A stretch of 33,133 nucleotides of DNA from Rathayibacter rhapontici. GTDB lineage: Bacteria; Actinomycetota; Actinomycetes; Actinomycetales; Microbacteriaceae. Below, piece after piece: positions 31,547 through 33,133 of the stretch. The translations under genes and the position numbers were made by a program. Each line of letters begins with the position of its first letter. The first letter of the stretch is position 1. The stretch is taken from contig NZ_MUKN01000043.1 in the NCBI RefSeq assembly GCF_001995175.1, positions 1 through 33,133 of the forward strand. The letters are read 5' to 3'. A model generated the notes under the pieces. It saw only the letters and a program-made list of their open reading frames with translations, did no database searches and was not told where the DNA came from.

Positions 31547-31580
31547 CGCGGAGGTGCCTGGGTCGCGGAGGTGCCTGGAT
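31547..31580. repeat. 17-bp tandem duplication
   Basis: CGCGGAGGTGCCTGGGT (31547-31563) is followed directly by CGCGGAGGTGCCTGGAT (31564-31580). It lies between the ANTAR gene and the next minus-strand gene. Confidence 0.6.
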
Positions 31581-31596
31581 CGCGGTCGGCGTTCGA

Positions 31597-32307
31597 TCAC
31601 AGGGTGCCGGTGGTGGCGACCACTCCGTTCGCCACGTCGCGCAGCCGCGCGCCGGTGCGGCGGGCATGACTCCTGAGCAGCGTGAACGCGTGGTCGATGC
31701 TGATGCTCTGCCGCTCGGCGAGGACGCCCTTGGCCTGCTCGATCACGATGCGGGAGTCGAGCGCGTGCTGCAGCTGCGCCGTGATGTCGTTCTGCTCGCG
31801 CACGGTCTCGCTGAACACGATGCCGAGGGTGGCGACGTCGGCGAGGGCCTGCAGGACGGCCACGTCGTTGTCGCTGAAGGAGCCGGGCTCGCTCGCGAAG
31901 ACGTTGATCGCGCCGAGCGTGCGGTCGCGGTGGCGCAGCGGAGTCGCGTGCACGGCACGGAAGCCGCGGTCGAGCGCGGTGCGGGTGAAGTCGGGCCAGC
32001 GGTCGGACCGCTCGAGGTCGGCGAGCTCGACGACGGCGCCGCCGTGGAACGCCTCGAGGCACGGGCCCTCGCGAGTACCGAGCTGCTCCTCCTCGATCTC
32101 GGCGGCTCGCTCGCTCGTGGACGCCATCACGTGCAGGGTGCCCTCGCCGTCGGCCAGGACGATGCCGGCGTCCACCGCCGCGGTGAAGCGGGTCGCGGCG
32201 TCGACCAGCGTGTCCATCGTGTCGATGACGTCGTGCTCGGGGCGCAGGGCGTCGGCGAGCGCGACGAACACGTCGGCGAGGCGGGCTTCGCGATCGGAGG
32301 AGGTCAT
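31597..32307 (-). CDS. GAF and ANTAR domain transcription antitermination regulator
   Basis: This cytoplasmic regulator has 236 residues. A GAF sensor domain covers about 25-165 (AAVDAGIVLADGEGTLHVMA, GPCLEAFHGGAVVELADL, HATPLRHRDRTLGAINVF). An ANTAR RNA-binding domain follows at about 178-230 (LQHALDSRIVIEQAKGVLAE, ERQSISIDHAFTLLRSHARR). ANTAR domains bind paired hexaloop hairpins in leader RNAs and prevent termination. GAF-ANTAR proteins are common stress-linked regulators in actinobacteria. The ATG at 32307 follows TAGATT by 6 bp, so the transcript is probably leaderless. GAGG also lies close by but is too near the ATG. The ligand and target are unknown. Confidence 0.92.
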   Translation of the reverse strand: MTSSDREARLADVFVALADALRPEHDVIDTMDTLVDAATRFTAAVDAGIVLADGEGTLHVMASTSERAAEIEEEQLGTREGPCLEAFHGGAVVELADLERSDRWPDFTRTALDRGFRAVHATPLRHRDRTLGAINVFASEPGSFSDNDVAVLQALADVATLGIVFSETVREQNDITAQLQHALDSRIVIEQAKGVLAERQSISIDHAFTLLRSHARRTGARLRDVANGVVATTGTL

Positions 32308-32313
32308 GCCTCG

Positions 32314-32319
32314 AATCTA
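32314..32319 (-). promoter_or_regulatory. -10 of a probably leaderless ANTAR transcript
   Basis: TAGATT on the minus strand is 6 bp from the ATG at 32307, the same geometry as at 26649-26654. No -35 consensus is visible. Confidence 0.45.
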
Positions 32320-32523
32320 CGGACGCATCGGCGCTCGGGGGAAGCCGGGAGCGCGAGGGCTTCGCTCCGGGTCCGTCGGCCGCGGGCACTGCCAGAGACG
32401 GGCGGCGGAGTCAACGCCCTCCACACATCCGACGAGCCCGACTTAGTGTCCAGAGCATCCCGGAGGAACCGCGTGACCGACTCGGAGCGCGGGGGACTTC
32501 GGGTGGGACGAGGGGAGTGGACG

Positions 32524-32709
32524 ATGTCGAGGGACGATGTGGCGCCGGGGCGGTTCGCGCGCTTCGTGAAGTGGGTTCCGCGGGCGGACGGCTGGGAGCC
32601 GCAGTACCTGCGCGGGCGCGTGATCGCGAAGCGGGACGGCGAGTGGATCGTCTCGGTGAACGGCGAGGAGAAGCGCGTGATCAAGAAGGAGTGGAGCGTC
32701 TACCGCTGA
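32524..32709 (+). CDS. Small basic protein, SH3-like
   Basis: This product of about 61 residues starts MSRDDVAPGRFARFVKWVPR, with GGGGAG 7 nt before the ATG. The rest alternates in a way that suggests a small beta barrel: LRGRVIAKRDGEWIVSVNGE, then EKRVIKKEWSVYR. It is rich in Arg, Lys and Trp and could bind nucleic acid, but no family was recognised. The next small gene starts 31 bp after its stop and is probably co-transcribed. Confidence 0.65.
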   Translation: MSRDDVAPGRFARFVKWVPRADGWEPQYLRGRVIAKRDGEWIVSVNGEEKRVIKKEWSVYR

Positions 32710-32740
32710 CGCTGCTCTCGGAGGACGGGAGGAGGGCGGC

Positions 32741-32956
32741 GTGAGACTGCCCGATCGACGCAGCCCCGAGGTCCGCGAGGCGCGACCCGGGCTGTTCGTG
32801 CTGGAGCTGCGGCGCACGCGCACGCGGCCGGCGCAGGAGCTGGGCGTGCTGGTGCGGACGGGGCCGACCTGGACGGTGCTGAGCCTGGAGGGCGTGGCCG
32901 CGGGGGTGGGCACGTTCCACGAGGCGGTGTCGACTCTGACGCCGGCGCAGGGGTGA
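32741..32956 (+). CDS. Hypothetical protein
   Basis: This small protein of about 71 residues starts at a GTG at 32741 with GGAGG upstream. It reads MRLPDRRSPEVREARPGLFV, LELRRTRTRPAQELGVLVRT, then TWTVLSLEGVAAGVGTFHEA. This looks like a compact beta domain with a short helix. No family was recognised. The strong ribosome site and position 31 bp behind the preceding small gene support it. Confidence 0.6.
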   Translation: MRLPDRRSPEVREARPGLFVLELRRTRTRPAQELGVLVRTGPTWTVLSLEGVAAGVGTFHEAVSTLTPAQG

Positions 32957-32995
32957 CGGGGGCTGCGGGAGGCTGCCTGTGGTGGCTGGTGCTGC

Positions 32996-33133
32996 TTCTC
33001 CAGTAGTTGCGGGAGACGCGCGTGGTTACCGCAACTTCTGCGGAAGGGCGGAGGCTGAGGCGGGCGGTGGTGTGTGCCGGCGGTCTCGACTCGTGCTGGT
33101 TCTCCAGTAGTTGCGGGAGACGCGTGCGGTTAC
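32996..33133. repeat. 34-bp direct repeat, 104-bp period, at the right edge
   Basis: A 34-bp segment starting TTCTCCAGTAGTTGCGGGAG and ending GGTTAC occurs at 32996-33029 and 33100-33133 with two or three differences. In the first copy AGTTGCGG (33005-33012) can pair with CCGCAACT (33029-33036). The second copy is cut by the window end, so the repeat may continue. No gene is visible from 32957 onward. Confidence 0.65.

Overview
The window is about 70% G+C, with GC-rich third codon positions, GTG starts, GTGA/ATGA gene overlaps, several apparently leaderless promoters and short families otherwise seen in Microbacteriaceae (DUF7882-like proteins, REP-like palindromes with a TCGAGTAGCGCGC core). 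It therefore looks like chromosomal DNA of a plant- or soil-associated actinobacterium of the family Microbacteriaceae (Rathayibacter, Clavibacter or Curtobacterium type). The genus is inference. No rRNA, tRNA, transposase or CRISPR-Cas locus was seen.

Positions 1-12294 hold a polysaccharide-use locus that I read as plant type II arabinogalactan degradation. A LacI-family regulator (5704-6744) diverges from a minus-strand operon of two sugar ABC permeases, a lipoprotein substrate-binding protein and a cytoplasmic GH35 beta-galactosidase. A very large secreted GH30 enzyme resembling endo-beta-1,6-galactanases (8533-12207) and the first 53 codons of another secreted protein (1-160) lie on either side. 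Near-identical 14-bp palindromes (consensus TGTTSACGTSAACA) occur as pairs in front of the transporter operon and the GH30 gene, and once in front of the secreted gene. This predicts one regulon: secreted enzymes release galacto-oligosaccharides, the ABC system imports them and GH35 splits them. A DUF808 membrane protein and a cluster of REP-like repeats are inserted in the locus.

Positions 12427-14887 hold a metal-efflux operon (CDF transporter plus ArsR-family sensor with a complete alpha-5 metal site and a perfect palindromic operator) and two small uncharacterised genes.

Positions 14888-18230 are the most unusual part. They hold a retron-type reverse transcriptase, a 744-bp array of about six 123-bp units built from an inverted/direct 15-16-bp motif spaced every 39-43 bp, and a protein with an AbiEi-like N-terminus and a restriction-endonuclease-like C-terminus. 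The array can fold into serial long hairpins.

Positions 18468-23785 hold a lipoprotein, a Gfo/Idh/MocA oxidoreductase fused to a Dabb domain, a GT4 glycosyltransferase translationally coupled to a glycosidase-fold protein, and small Microbacteriaceae-type genes. Positions 23959-28926 hold a PLP-dependent amino-acid decarboxylase and a YbdK-type carboxylate-amine ligase (both frameshifted as given), divergent from an N-acetylglutaminylglutamine-type amidotransferase. Positions 29014-32956 hold small unknown genes, a PfkB sugar kinase, a second DUF7882-like gene with a coupled partner, and a GAF-ANTAR antiterminator.

Three otherwise intact genes carry four single-base deletions, all in short G/C runs. 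This looks more like assembly indels than gene decay.
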